Source: Micromonospora trifolii
GTDB lineage: Bacteria; Actinomycetota; Actinomycetes; Mycobacteriales; Micromonosporaceae
NCBI RefSeq assembly: GCF_022229005.1
Contig: NZ_JAKKFD010000025.1
Coordinates: forward strand, 1-46,680
DNA: 46,680 nt
Direction of reading: 5' to 3'
Shown in pieces: positions 16,431-24,668 of this stretch. Within the stretch, counting starts at the first letter, position 1. Each line of letters begins with the position of its first letter. The notes beneath the pieces were generated by a model. That model was not told where the DNA came from. It searched no databases and worked only from the letters and a program-made list of their open reading frames with translations. The translations under genes and the position numbers were made by a program.

Positions 16431-18977
16431 ATGCGAGTTTCTGTCAGTTGGCTGCGGGAGTACGTCGACCTCCCCGCCGACCTGCCCACCGGTGACCTGG
16501 AGCAGGCCCTGGTCGACCTCGGCATCGAGGTCGAGTCCGTGGTGGACCTGGCCGGGACCGTCACCGGCCAGCTCGTCGTCGGTGAGGTCCGCGAGATCGA
16601 GGAGCTCACCGGCTTCAAGAAGCCGATCCGGTTCTGCCGGGTCGACGTGGGTGCCGCCAACGGCACCGGCGAGCCGCAGGAGATCGTCTGCGGGGCCCGT
16701 AACTTCGCACCGGGTGACCGGGTGGTGGTGATCCTGCCCGGCGGTGTGCTGCCCGGCGGCTTCGCCATCGGCGCCCGCAAGACCTACGGGCACAACTCGG
16801 CGGGCATGATCTGCTCGGCCAAGGAGCTGGGCCTCGGCGATGACCACTCGGGCATCATCGTGCTGGGGCCGGACGTCACGGCCAAGCCGGGCGACGACGC
16901 GCGCCCGGTCGTCGGCCTCGACGACGTCGTGCTCGATCTGGAGATCACCCCCGACCGGGGGTACGCGTTGAGCCTGCGCGGCCTGGCCCGGGAGCTGTCG
17001 CACGCGTTCGACGTGCCGCTGCGCGACCCGGCCCTCGCGCCGGCCCCGGGCGGCACCGAGACGCCCGCGTACCCGGTGGAGGTCCGCGACACTGTCGGCT
17101 GCGACCGGTTCACGGCCCGCCTGGTCCGTGGGGTCGACCCGACAGCGCCCACACCGTCCTGGATGCAGCAGCGGCTCGTCACCGCCGGCATCCGCAGCAT
17201 CTCGCTGCCCGTCGACATCACCAACTACGTGATGCTGGAGCTGGGCCAGCCGATGCACGCCTTCGACGCCGACCGGATCGCCGGGCCGCTGGTGGTCCGG
17301 CGCGCCGACGCGGGGGAGAAGCTGACCACCCTCGACGGGGTCAACCGGGTGCTCACCGCCGACGACATGGTCATCTGCGACGACACGGGCCCGATCTCCC
17401 TGGCCGCGGTGATGGGCGGCGAGACCAGTGAGGTCGTCGCCAGCACCACCACTGTGCTCTTCGAGGCGGCGCACTGGGACCCGGCGATGGTCGGGCGCAC
17501 CGCCCGCCGGCACAAGCTGTTCAGCGAGGCCGCGAAGCGCTGGGAGCGGGGCGTCGACCCGGCCGTGGCGCTGGTCGCGCTGGAGCGTGCCGTGCGGCTG
17601 CTCACCGAGCACGGCGGGGGCACGCCGAGCGCGGAGATCCTGGACATCGACCACGTCCGGCCACGTACCCCGATCAGCCTTCCGGCGGACCTGCCGACCC
17701 GGCGGGTCGGCGTCGAGTACCCGCCGGCGCGGGTGGTCGCCCTGCTGGAGCGGGTCGGCTGCACTGTCGCGCAGGGCGCGGACCGGTTGTCCGAGGACCC
17801 GGGCGCGGTCGGCGTGGCCAGCGGCGTCGGGACGGTGCTGAGCGTCACCCCGCCGACCTGGCGGCCCGACCTGACCGACCCGGCCGACCTGGTCGAGGAG
17901 GTTGTCCGCCTCGACGGGTACGACCGGGTGCCGTCGGTGCTTCCCACCGCGCCTCCGGGGCGCGGTCTGACCCCGCGACAGCGTCGCCGCCGGGCCGTCG
18001 CCGGGTCGCTGGCTGAGCGGGGGTACGTGGAGGTGCTCGCGCATCCGTTCGTGTCGCCGGAGCTGGCCGACCAGCTCGGCCTGCCGGCCGACGACCCGCG
18101 CCGGCCCGCGGTGCGGCTGGCCAACCCCCTGTCCGAGGAGGAGCCGCTGCTGCGCACCACGTTGCTCGGCCCGCTGCTCGGCATCCTCAAGCGCAACCTC
18201 GGCCGGGGGCACCGCGACCTCGCCCTCTACGAGATCGGCGCGGTCTTCCACCCGCGCGTCGGCGCCGGCAGCCCGCCGGCGATGGGCGTGGACCGGCGTC
18301 CCACCGACGCGGAGTTCGCGGCCGCCGACGCTGTGGTGCCGGCGCAGCCGGTGCACGTCGCTGTGGTGCTCTCCGGCGACCTGGACCCGGCCGGTTGGTG
18401 GGGTGCGGGTCGACCGGCCGGCTGGGCGGACGCGATCGAGGCGGCTCGTGACGTGCTGGCCGCCGCCGGGATCCCCGACGAGCGGGTCGAGGTGCGCGCC
18501 ACCGAGTACGCCCCGTGGCACCCGGGTCGCTGCGCCGAGCTGCGGGTCGACGACTCGGTCGTCGGGCACGCCGGCGAGCTGCACCCGGTGGTGGTCGCGG
18601 CGTTGGAGCTGCCCCGCCGCACCTGCGCGATGGAGCTGAACCTCGACGCGCTGCCGCCGACCCCGGTGACGTCCGCGCCGACGGTCTCCGGCTTCCCGCC
18701 GGCGCTGATCGACGTGGCGCTGGTGGTGGACGAGTCGGTGCCGGCGGAGCAGGTGCGCCGAGCGCTGGAGGCGGGCGCCGGTGAGCTGTTGGAGGACGTG
18801 CGACTGTTCGACGTGTACTCCGGCGCGCAGCTCGGTGCCGGTCGCCGGTCGCTGGCGTACAAGCTCACCTTCCGGGCGCCGGACCGGACGCTCACCGTCG
18901 AGGAGGCGGTCGCGGCGCGGGACGCGGCGGTCGCCGTCGCGGCGGAGCGCCTCGGCGCCACCCTGCGCGGCGCCTGA
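16431..18977 (+). CDS. pheT: Phenylalanyl-tRNA synthetase beta subunit
   Basis: 848 residues, full length. In order it has an N-terminal tRNA-binding (EMAPII-like) domain (about 40-160, EIVCGARNFAPGDRVVV), a B3/B4 editing domain (about 210-380, hydrolyses Tyr-tRNA-Phe), a B5 domain (about 410-500), a pseudo-catalytic core and a C-terminal anticodon-binding FDX-ACB domain (about 750-848, FPPALIDVALVVDE, RRSLAYKLTFRAPDRTL). Both subunits are needed for activity. A peptidase gene starts three bases after the stop, so it shares this transcript. Confidence 0.96.
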   Translation: MRVSVSWLREYVDLPADLPTGDLEQALVDLGIEVESVVDLAGTVTGQLVVGEVREIEELTGFKKPIRFCRVDVGAANGTGEPQEIVCGARNFAPGDRVVVILPGGVLPGGFAIGARKTYGHNSAGMICSAKELGLGDDHSGIIVLGPDVTAKPGDDARPVVGLDDVVLDLEITPDRGYALSLRGLARELSHAFDVPLRDPALAPAPGGTETPAYPVEVRDTVGCDRFTARLVRGVDPTAPTPSWMQQRLVTAGIRSISLPVDITNYVMLELGQPMHAFDADRIAGPLVVRRADAGEKLTTLDGVNRVLTADDMVICDDTGPISLAAVMGGETSEVVASTTTVLFEAAHWDPAMVGRTARRHKLFSEAAKRWERGVDPAVALVALERAVRLLTEHGGGTPSAEILDIDHVRPRTPISLPADLPTRRVGVEYPPARVVALLERVGCTVAQGADRLSEDPGAVGVASGVGTVLSVTPPTWRPDLTDPADLVEEVVRLDGYDRVPSVLPTAPPGRGLTPRQRRRRAVAGSLAERGYVEVLAHPFVSPELADQLGLPADDPRRPAVRLANPLSEEEPLLRTTLLGPLLGILKRNLGRGHRDLALYEIGAVFHPRVGAGSPPAMGVDRRPTDAEFAAADAVVPAQPVHVAVVLSGDLDPAGWWGAGRPAGWADAIEAARDVLAAAGIPDERVEVRATEYAPWHPGRCAELRVDDSVVGHAGELHPVVVAALELPRRTCAMELNLDALPPTPVTSAPTVSGFPPALIDVALVVDESVPAEQVRRALEAGAGELLEDVRLFDVYSGAQLGAGRRSLAYKLTFRAPDRTLTVEEAVAARDAAVAVAAERLGATLRGA

Positions 18978-18980
18978 GCG

Positions 18981-19454
18981 ATGCCGCTGCTGGGATGGCT
19001 CGCGGTGGCTGCCGTACTCGCGGTGGCCACCGCCGGCCTGCTCTGGGCCCGCCGGCACCTGCTGTTGGTCAGCGTGGTGGGGCGCAGCATGGAACCGACG
19101 CTGCGCTCCGGTGACCGGGTGCTGGCCCGACGGGTGCCGTTGGCTCGGATCCGGCCCGGCGACGTGGTCGTGGTGGTGGCCCCGGCCAGGATGACCGCCG
19201 GGCGTCCCACCCGCCCCGACGCTGCCGGCAACCCCGGTCTGCTGATCAAGCGGGCGTACGCGGTGCCGGGCGACCCGGTGCCGGTGGACCGGGTGCCGCT
19301 GCTGCGCCAGGGCGGCGAGCGGAACGTGCCGGCCGGCCGGCTGGTGGTGCTCGGCGACAATCCGTCCCAGAGCTACGACTCCCGTGAGTGCGGCTACATC
19401 GCCGAGCCGGATCTGCTCGGAGTGGTGGTACGACCGCGACTGCCCGCGAACTGA
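18981..19454 (+). CDS. S26-family signal-peptidase-like membrane protease
   Basis: 157 residues with one N-terminal transmembrane helix (about 3-30) and an extracytoplasmic catalytic domain. The Ser-Lys dyad is visible: S36 in GRSMEPTL and K90 in LLIKRAYAVPGD, followed by box E-like LGDNPSQSYDSR (124-135). It is shorter than housekeeping SipA/LepB and resembles the compact S26 proteins used for dedicated substrates, such as nickel-SOD maturation proteases. Start is three bases after pheT; it is convergent with the Cys-rich precursor gene. The precursor leader ends in AAA, a signal-peptidase-type site, so it is a candidate substrate; this link is inference. Confidence 0.88.
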   Translation: MPLLGWLAVAAVLAVATAGLLWARRHLLLVSVVGRSMEPTLRSGDRVLARRVPLARIRPGDVVVVVAPARMTAGRPTRPDAAGNPGLLIKRAYAVPGDPVPVDRVPLLRQGGERNVPAGRLVVLGDNPSQSYDSRECGYIAEPDLLGVVVRPRLPAN

Positions 19455-19476
19455 CCGCCGGAGCGGTGTCACACAG

Positions 19477-19517
19477 GACGGTGTGCCGTCCGGCTCAGGG
19501 CCGGACGGCACACCGTC
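19477..19517. terminator. Bidirectional terminator hairpin
   Basis: Eighteen bases (19477-19494, GACGGTGTGCCGTCCGGC) pair perfectly with 19500-19517 around TCAGG. It lies between the convergent peptidase and precursor genes, so it can stop both transcripts. No T-run. Confidence 0.8.
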
Positions 19518-19523
19518 ACCGCC

Positions 19524-19739
19524 TCAGCAGAGAGCGGACATCGTGCTCGCGCCCGCGCTGCAGTAGTAACCGCAGCTTCCGCAGGTCGTCTTGCAGCCAA
19601 GGTTCGTGCTGCAGCGCTTGAAGTAGCACGTCCCACAGAGCGCGCAGTACGGGTCCGGCGGACAGCCGGCGGCTGCCGTCACCTTGGGTACGAACACGCC
19701 GAGCATCCGCTCGCCCAGGTTCTCCAGTCGACGGAACAT
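19524..19739 (-). CDS. Cysteine-rich secreted peptide precursor (RiPP-like)
   Basis: 71 residues, ten cysteines (26, 32, 35, 38, 43, 49, 53, 56, 60, 71), all after residue 25. Residues 1-25 look like a leader: RRLENLGERMLGVFVPKVTAAAG, amphipathic with a short hydrophobic patch but no classical Sec signal, ending in AAA-G, a signal-peptidase-like site. The core has clustered CALCGTC and CGSCGYYC and could form five disulfides. Translation evidence is strong: GGGGAGGTGA Shine-Dalgarno sequence, a promoter with SARP-type repeats, and a perfect terminator behind it. No lanthipeptide, YcaO, radical SAM or lasso enzymes are nearby; redox proteins and an exporter are. A metal-binding role (CxxC pairs) is an alternative. 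I recognise no named family. Confidence 0.8.
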   Translation of the reverse strand: MFRRLENLGERMLGVFVPKVTAAAGCPPDPYCALCGTCYFKRCSTNLGCKTTCGSCGYYCSAGASTMSALC

Positions 19740-19774
19740 TCGTTCACCTCCCCTCGATGCTGATCGTTGCCGGG

Positions 19775-19805
19775 ACGCTACGGCGGCCCGATACACCGCC
19801 GGTAC
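19775..19805 (-). promoter_or_regulatory. Promoter of precursor gene with SARP-type direct repeats
   Basis: Read on the minus strand: GTACCGG, four bases, GTATCGG, seven bases, TAGCGT as -10 box. The heptamers are 11 bp apart (one helical turn), as known for SARP operators where the downstream repeat replaces a -35 element. The -10 box ends 35 bases before the precursor ATG. Confidence 0.7.
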
Positions 19806-19834
19806 AGCCGAGTCAGGCGTCGGCAATCGTCGAT

Positions 19835-19865
19835 GTATTCGCGATGTATCCGCCGCTCCTAGCGT
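19835..19865 (+). promoter_or_regulatory. Promoter of mauE-mauD-ABC genes with SARP-type direct repeats
   Basis: GTATTCG, four bases (CGAT), GTATCCG, seven bases, TAGCGT. The same spacing and -10 hexamer as the divergent promoter at 19775-19805, so one regulator should switch on both transcripts. The -10 box ends 29 bases before the mauE ATG. The longer repeat CGATGTAT is identical in both halves here. Confidence 0.72.
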
Positions 19866-19894
19866 GGGACTCCCAGCGACGGAGGTGGATACGG

Positions 19895-20449
19895 ATGCGA
19901 GCCCTGGAACTGACCGCACGGCTACTGCTGGCCCTGGTGTTCCTCGCTGCGGTCATCGGCAAGCTGCGGACCCGGGCGGGCTACGCCGCGTTCGTGGCGT
20001 CGGTCGGCCAGTTCGGTGTGCCGGCCCGCTGGACCGCGCCGGCCGCCCGCGTGGCCGTGGCCGCGGAGGCGGCCGTCGTGGTGCTGCTCGCCGTCTCCCG
20101 AACCGTGCCCGCCGGGCTGGTCCTCGCCGTCGGGCTGCTCGGTGTGCTCACCGCAGCGATGGTCGGAGCGCTGCGCCGGGGCGCCCGGCCGGCCTGTCGC
20201 TGCTTCGGCGCCGCCGACGCGCCCATCGGCGCCCGGCACGTCGGGCGCAACCTCGCGCTCCTGACGGTGGCGCTGCTCGGCCTGCTCGGCGGTGCCACCG
20301 CCGCCGGGCCGCCGCTGTCCGCCTCCGCCGCGCTGGTCGCCGTCGGCGTCGCGGTCCCCCTCGCCGCCGTGGTGGTCCGCCTCGACGACCTCGTGGCCCT
20401 CTTCGCCCCCACCCCGTCGCGGCCGACCCGCCCGGCCGGCCGGCACTGA
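19895..20449 (+). CDS. MauE/DoxX-type redox-associated membrane protein
   Basis: 184 residues with about four transmembrane helices (10-25, 52-68, 72-92, 119-140, further hydrophobic 145-162). It carries the MauE-like cysteine motif CRCFG (C101, C103) on a loop after the third helix. MauE is required, with MauD, for making the disulfide-rich small subunit of methylamine dehydrogenase, probably passing electrons across the membrane. Here a mauD-like gene follows and a ten-Cys peptide is divergently encoded, so a role in disulfide formation of that peptide is a sound inference. Start ATG has GGAGGTG eight bases upstream; a longer frame crosses the promoter. Confidence 0.85.
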   Translation: MRALELTARLLLALVFLAAVIGKLRTRAGYAAFVASVGQFGVPARWTAPAARVAVAAEAAVVVLLAVSRTVPAGLVLAVGLLGVLTAAMVGALRRGARPACRCFGAADAPIGARHVGRNLALLTVALLGLLGGATAAGPPLSASAALVAVGVAVPLAAVVVRLDDLVALFAPTPSRPTRPAGRH

Positions 20450-20485
20450 CCCCGGATCGAATCCCCGCACCCCGAAGGAGCCCTC

Positions 20486-21025
20486 ATGGCGCTGTTGACC
20501 GTCGCCGTCGTTCTCGTCGCCGCTCTCGGCCTGCTCAACCTGGTTCTGCTGCTCGGTGTGATCCGTCGGCTGCGCGAGCACTCCGACCTGCTCAGCGACC
20601 AGCAGGGCCAACCACCGGCGGTGATGATGGAGGTGGGCTCGATCCCGGGCGACTTCATGTCGACCACTGTGGACGGACGGTTGCTCTCGAAGGCCGACCT
20701 GCCGCCGATGACGATGGTCGCGTTCCTCTCACCGAGCTGCGAGCACTGCGAGGAGCAGCTACCGGTGCTGATCGATCGGGCACGCACGATGCCCGGCGGT
20801 GCCGAGCACGTGTGGATCGTCGTGGTCGGCAAGGGCCCGGAGACGGCCACGTACGCCGAGCAGTTCCTCGGTCTGGCGACAGTGTTCGTCGAACCGGGCA
20901 CCGGCGCGCTTCCGCTCGCGTTCGGGGTCAAGGGGTTCCCGGCGTTCGGCCTGCTCGACCAGCGCGGGATCGTGGCCTCCACGGCCTTCGGTATCGCCCG
21001 GTTGGACCTGCCGGTGGCGCGGTGA
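20486..21025 (+). CDS. MauD/TlpA-like membrane-anchored thioredoxin-fold protein
   Basis: 179 residues: one N-terminal transmembrane anchor (3-26), then a thioredoxin-fold domain facing outside, with active-site CEHC (C85, C88) in FLSPSCEHC and the cis-Pro loop GFPAFG (P152). MauD proteins are thought to oxidise or isomerise disulfides of exported substrates. It shares an operon with mauE (36-base gap, AAGGAG Shine-Dalgarno sequence) and the exporter (GTGA overlap). The likely partner is the Cys-rich peptide. Alternatively it may reduce misformed disulfides; direction of electron flow is not visible. Confidence 0.87.
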   Translation: MALLTVAVVLVAALGLLNLVLLLGVIRRLREHSDLLSDQQGQPPAVMMEVGSIPGDFMSTTVDGRLLSKADLPPMTMVAFLSPSCEHCEEQLPVLIDRARTMPGGAEHVWIVVVGKGPETATYAEQFLGLATVFVEPGTGALPLAFGVKGFPAFGLLDQRGIVASTAFGIARLDLPVAR

Positions 21026-22866
21026 GCGGGCCCCGGCTGGCACCGCGACGGGCTGCCCGGCACGCCCGGGCGGCGCTGGGCCTGACCTGGCGGGCCGCCC
21101 CGGCGGGCACCGCGGCGGACCTGCTGCTCGCGGTGCTGGCCGGGCTGACCCCGGTGCTCGTGGCCGCGCTGACCAAGCTCGTGTTGGACCGGCTCACCGG
21201 TGGCGGCTCACCCGCCGTTCCGCTCGCCGCGCTCGCCGCCGGCCTGGCCGTCGCCGCCGCGCTCGGCACGGTCCTGCCGCACCTGCGCACCTACGTGGCC
21301 GCGGAGCGCTCGCGGGCGGTGTCCCGGCTGGTGCGCCGCCGGCTGTACGACGCGGTGCAGCGTCTCGTCGGGCTGGTGCGGCTGGAGGACCCGGAGTTCC
21401 AGGACCGGTTGCAGGCGGCCCAGCAGACCGGTCACCTCGGCCCCACCCAGCTGACCGGCAACGCGTTCGGCGCGGTGCAGAGCGCGCTGGCGATGGCGGG
21501 TTTCCTCGGTGTCCTGCTGATGCTCAACCCGCTGATCGGGGCGCTGGTGCTCCTCGCCGCCCTGCCCACCCTCTGGATGCAGCTGCGGCTCAACCGGGCC
21601 CGCGCGGCGATGGTGCTGCGGATGGAGCACTTCCAGCGGCGGGACCTGTTCTTCGCCCAGCTGCTGGTGGGGGTGCCGGCGGCCAAGGAGGTACGGCTGT
21701 TCGGGCTGGGCCGGTTCTTCGGCGACCGGATGCTCGACGAACTGCACGCCATGCACCGGGTGGAGCAGCGGCTGGACCGCCGGGAGGTCCGCGCCCAGGC
21801 GGTGCTCGGTCTGCTCGGCGCGACGGTGGCGGGCATCGGGGTGGTCTACACCGTCTCGGTCGCCCGGGCGGGCGGGCTCACTCCCGGCGACGTGGTGATC
21901 TTTCTGGCCGCGATCCCGGGGGTGCAGGGCGCGCTGGGCAGCCTGGTCGTCCAGATCGGCGCGATCCACCAGGCGCTGCTGCTCTTCGATCACTACGACC
22001 AGGTCGCGCACGTCGAGACGGACCTACCGGTGCCGGCAACGCCCCGGCCGGTGCCGCCGCTGGCCGAGGGCATCGAGCTCCGAGACGTGTGGTTCCGCTA
22101 CTCGCCGGAGCATCCGTGGGTGCTGCGGGGCGTGGACCTGCACCTGCGGGCCGGCGCCACCACCGCCCTGGTGGGGCTCAACGGCGCTGGCAAGAGCACC
22201 CTGGTCAAGCTCCTCTGCCGGTTCTACGACCCGGAACGCGGCAGCATCCGGTGGGACGGGGTCGACCTGCGCGAGTTCGACCCGGCAGAGCTGCGCGAGC
22301 GGCTGGGCGCGGTGTTCCAGGACTTCATGCCGTACGACCTCAGCGCGGCGGAGAACATCGCGCTGGGTGACCTGACCGCGCGGGACGACCCGGAGCGGCT
22401 GCGGGTGGCCGCCCGGTACGCGGGCATCGACGACGCGTTGACCGCCCTGCCCCGCGGTTACGACACCCTGTTGACCCGGATCTTCTTCGACGGCCCGGAT
22501 CGGGACGACCCGCAGGCCGGCGTGGTGCTGTCGGGCGGTCAGTGGCAGCGGGTGGCGCTGGCCCGGGGCTTCCTGCGGGCCGAACGGGACCTGCTGATCC
22601 TCGACGAGCCCAGCTCCGGCCTCGACGCGGAGGCCGAGCACGACCTGCACCGCCGGTTGGGCGAGTTGCGCCGGGGTCGGACCAGTCTGCTCATCTCGCA
22701 CCGGCTCAACGCGGTGCGCGACGCCGACACGATAGTGGTGCTCGCCGACGGTCAGGTCGTCGAACGGGGTGACCACGGCGAGTTGCTCGCCGCCGCCGGC
22801 CGGTACGCCCGGCTGTTCGGCCTTCAGGCGCGCGGCTACCGGGAGGACGCGCCGGCGCCGGTGTGA
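21022..22866 (+). CDS. ABC exporter (fused membrane and ATPase domains)
   Basis: 614 residues. A six-helix type IV exporter membrane domain (about 20-330) is followed by an ATPase domain (about 355-595) with Walker A GLNGAGKST (385-393), signature LSGGQWQR (from 503), Walker B LLILDEPSSGLD and switch His in LLISHRLNAV. It resembles lantibiotic and siderophore-type half exporters and acts as homodimer. There is no N-terminal C39 peptidase domain, so leader removal must be done by another protease; the S26 protein is a candidate. GTG start overlaps the thioredoxin stop. The last 31 bases overlap the convergent regulator gene. Confidence 0.9.
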   Translation: MSGPRLAPRRAARHARAALGLTWRAAPAGTAADLLLAVLAGLTPVLVAALTKLVLDRLTGGGSPAVPLAALAAGLAVAAALGTVLPHLRTYVAAERSRAVSRLVRRRLYDAVQRLVGLVRLEDPEFQDRLQAAQQTGHLGPTQLTGNAFGAVQSALAMAGFLGVLLMLNPLIGALVLLAALPTLWMQLRLNRARAAMVLRMEHFQRRDLFFAQLLVGVPAAKEVRLFGLGRFFGDRMLDELHAMHRVEQRLDRREVRAQAVLGLLGATVAGIGVVYTVSVARAGGLTPGDVVIFLAAIPGVQGALGSLVVQIGAIHQALLLFDHYDQVAHVETDLPVPATPRPVPPLAEGIELRDVWFRYSPEHPWVLRGVDLHLRAGATTALVGLNGAGKSTLVKLLCRFYDPERGSIRWDGVDLREFDPAELRERLGAVFQDFMPYDLSAAENIALGDLTARDDPERLRVAARYAGIDDALTALPRGYDTLLTRIFFDGPDRDDPQAGVVLSGGQWQRVALARGFLRAERDLLILDEPSSGLDAEAEHDLHRRLGELRRGRTSLLISHRLNAVRDADTIVVLADGQVVERGDHGELLAAAGRYARLFGLQARGYREDAPAPV

Positions 22867-24668
22867 CCGGCCAGGTCGCCGCTGACCTCGGTGGCGGCGA
22901 GTTCGGCGGCGTAGAGCCGGACGAGTTCGCCGATGTGGAACCGGCCGGGCCCGGCCGGCTCGGCGAGCTGGGCGGCGACCAGCCGGTCCAGTGCTCGCGC
23001 CGCGTCCTCGGGAAGGGCCCCGCTCAGCGTGGCGGCCAGTTCGGCGGTGACCGGCCCCGGGTGGGCGCGGCCGAGCCGGAGGAAGACCGGCGCGGCCGAG
23101 CCGAGCCGCCGGTAGCTGGCGCTGAGTCGCGGCCCGAGCCCGGTCTCGGCGAGCCGGTACCGCTCGTCGCGCAGCAGCCGCGCCAACCGGCTCAGCGACC
23201 AGTGCGACCCCTCGGTCAACCGGGCGGAGGCGGTGCGCAACGCCAGTGGCAGCCGCTCGCAGAGGTTGACCACGGCCGAGGCCGCCTCCGGCTCGGCGTC
23301 CACCGGACGGTCCCCGGCGGTGGCTCGCAGCAGTGCCAGCGCGTCGGTGGTGGGCAGCGGATCGAGCCGCAGCTTGGGGGCGTCGCCGGTGGTGACCGGG
23401 TTGCGGCTGGTGACCAGCAGCGCGCACCCGCCGCGTACCGGCAGCAGGTCGTCGACCTGGGCCGCCTCGGCGGCGTTGTCGAGCACCAGCAGGACCCGCC
23501 GGTCGAACAGCAGGGAGCGGACGCGGGCGCGTGCCTCGGCGACGCTCGTCGGCTCCGGTTCGTCGGTGCCCGGGTGCAGGGCCCGCAGCACCCGGGTGGC
23601 GATCTGCAACGGCGGGGGTGCGGCGTCGGCGACCGACCCGCCGAGGTCGAGGTGGAGCTGGCCGTCGGGGAAGGCGTCCAGCGCCGCCGCCGCGACGCGC
23701 AGCGCCAGCGCCGACTTGCCGGTCCCGGCCATGCCGTAGATCGCCACGATGACCGGTTGTCGCCGGGCGTCGACGAGCGCCTGGCGCAGCCGAGCCAGCT
23801 CCGTTCTCCGGCCGACGAACGGCGCGGTGGGACAGGGCAGCTCGTGCGGCACCCTCGGCGCGACCGAGGAGTGCCGGGTCGGCGAAGCGCCGCGCCGTCG
23901 GGGCGGGATCGCCGTCCGGCGTTCGTGGCGGCGCACCGAGTGGTACAGCTCGGTCAGCTCGGGCCCCGGGGGCACGCCCAGCTCACCGTGCAGCGCCCGG
24001 CAGGCCGCCCGGTAAGTCTGCACCGCGCCGGCCTGGTCACCGGCACGGTCCAGGGCGGTCATCAGCATCGCCCACGCCGGCTCACGCAGCGGGTGCTCGG
24101 CGAGGTGCTGGCGCAGCAGGGTCTGCAACGCCGGCGTACCGGGGTCGCCGAGGTCCAGGCGGCACGCCGCGTACGTCTCCCGGGCGCTGACCCGCCTCTC
24201 GCGTAGCCGGTCGAAGGCGGCTGCCGTCGCCGGCCCGTACGCCGGTGGCGGGTCGGTCGGTGACCAGAGCGCCAGCGCGCGACTGAGCAGGGTGGCGGCC
24301 AGCTCGGGTTCCCCGCTGATGCGGGCAGCGTGGCCGTCGGTGGTGAGTCGTTCGAACTCGGCGGCGTCCAGCTCGCCCGGTTCGATGCGGAGCAGGTACC
24401 CGCCGTGCTCGGCGGGGAGTCGGGGCGGGTCGTCGGGGGAGTCGAGCAGGTGGCGGAGCTGGCTGGCGTGGCTGCGCAGGTTCGCCACGGCCGACGTCGG
24501 GGGCCGTCCGCCCCACAACTCCTCGCGCAGTCGTTCGACAGGGACCGCCAGACCGGCCTGCAACAGGAGGGTGACGAGCAGGGCGGTGGGTCGGCCGGCC
24601 GGCACCCGCACTGCCTGCCCGTCGCGACGCACCTGGACCGGACCGAGGATCTCGAACGACAGCCCCAC
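22836..24668 (-). CDS. SARP-type transcriptional activator (OmpR HTH, BTAD, NB-ARC)
   Basis: 610 residues, AfsR/SARP architecture: an OmpR-like winged helix (about 3-90, FEILGPVQV, ELWGGRPP, LRSHASQLRHLL), a BTAD helical domain (about 100-245, ending GELGVPPGPELTELY), and an NB-ARC-type ATPase (about 280-520) with P-loop GMAGTGKS (312-319) and LLVLDNA Walker B. The remainder is helical. Such proteins activate pathway-specific operons by binding heptamer direct repeats 11 bp apart; such sites are present at both cluster promoters. The GTG start is preferred over an ATG 51 bases upstream because of a GGAGGA Shine-Dalgarno sequence and because the winged helix begins there. Its 3' end overlaps the exporter gene. 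Confidence 0.9.
   Translation of the reverse strand: MGLSFEILGPVQVRRDGQAVRVPAGRPTALLVTLLLQAGLAVPVERLREELWGGRPPTSAVANLRSHASQLRHLLDSPDDPPRLPAEHGGYLLRIEPGELDAAEFERLTTDGHAARISGEPELAATLLSRALALWSPTDPPPAYGPATAAAFDRLRERRVSARETYAACRLDLGDPGTPALQTLLRQHLAEHPLREPAWAMLMTALDRAGDQAGAVQTYRAACRALHGELGVPPGPELTELYHSVRRHERRTAIPPRRRGASPTRHSSVAPRVPHELPCPTAPFVGRRTELARLRQALVDARRQPVIVAIYGMAGTGKSALALRVAAAALDAFPDGQLHLDLGGSVADAAPPPLQIATRVLRALHPGTDEPEPTSVAEARARVRSLLFDRRVLLVLDNAAEAAQVDDLLPVRGGCALLVTSRNPVTTGDAPKLRLDPLPTTDALALLRATAGDRPVDAEPEAASAVVNLCERLPLALRTASARLTEGSHWSLSRLARLLRDERYRLAETGLGPRLSASYRRLGSAAPVFLRLGRAHPGPVTAELAATLSGALPEDAARALDRLVAAQLAEPAGPGRFHIGELVRLYAAELAATEVSGDLAGHTGAGASSR

Noticed and set aside
16362..19511. 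Open minus-strand frame of over 1000 codons
   Set aside because: It is antisense to pheT, has His/Arg/Gly-rich composition typical of GC-rich shadow frames and no domain; pheT is certain.
19524..19739. Cys-rich precursor as a lanthipeptide, thiopeptide or lasso peptide
   Set aside because: No matching modification enzyme in the window; the nearest genes are redox proteins, which fit disulfides instead.
19684..21021. Upstream extension of the ABC exporter frame
   Set aside because: Covers mauE and mauD in another frame; Arg/Pro-rich with no similarity.
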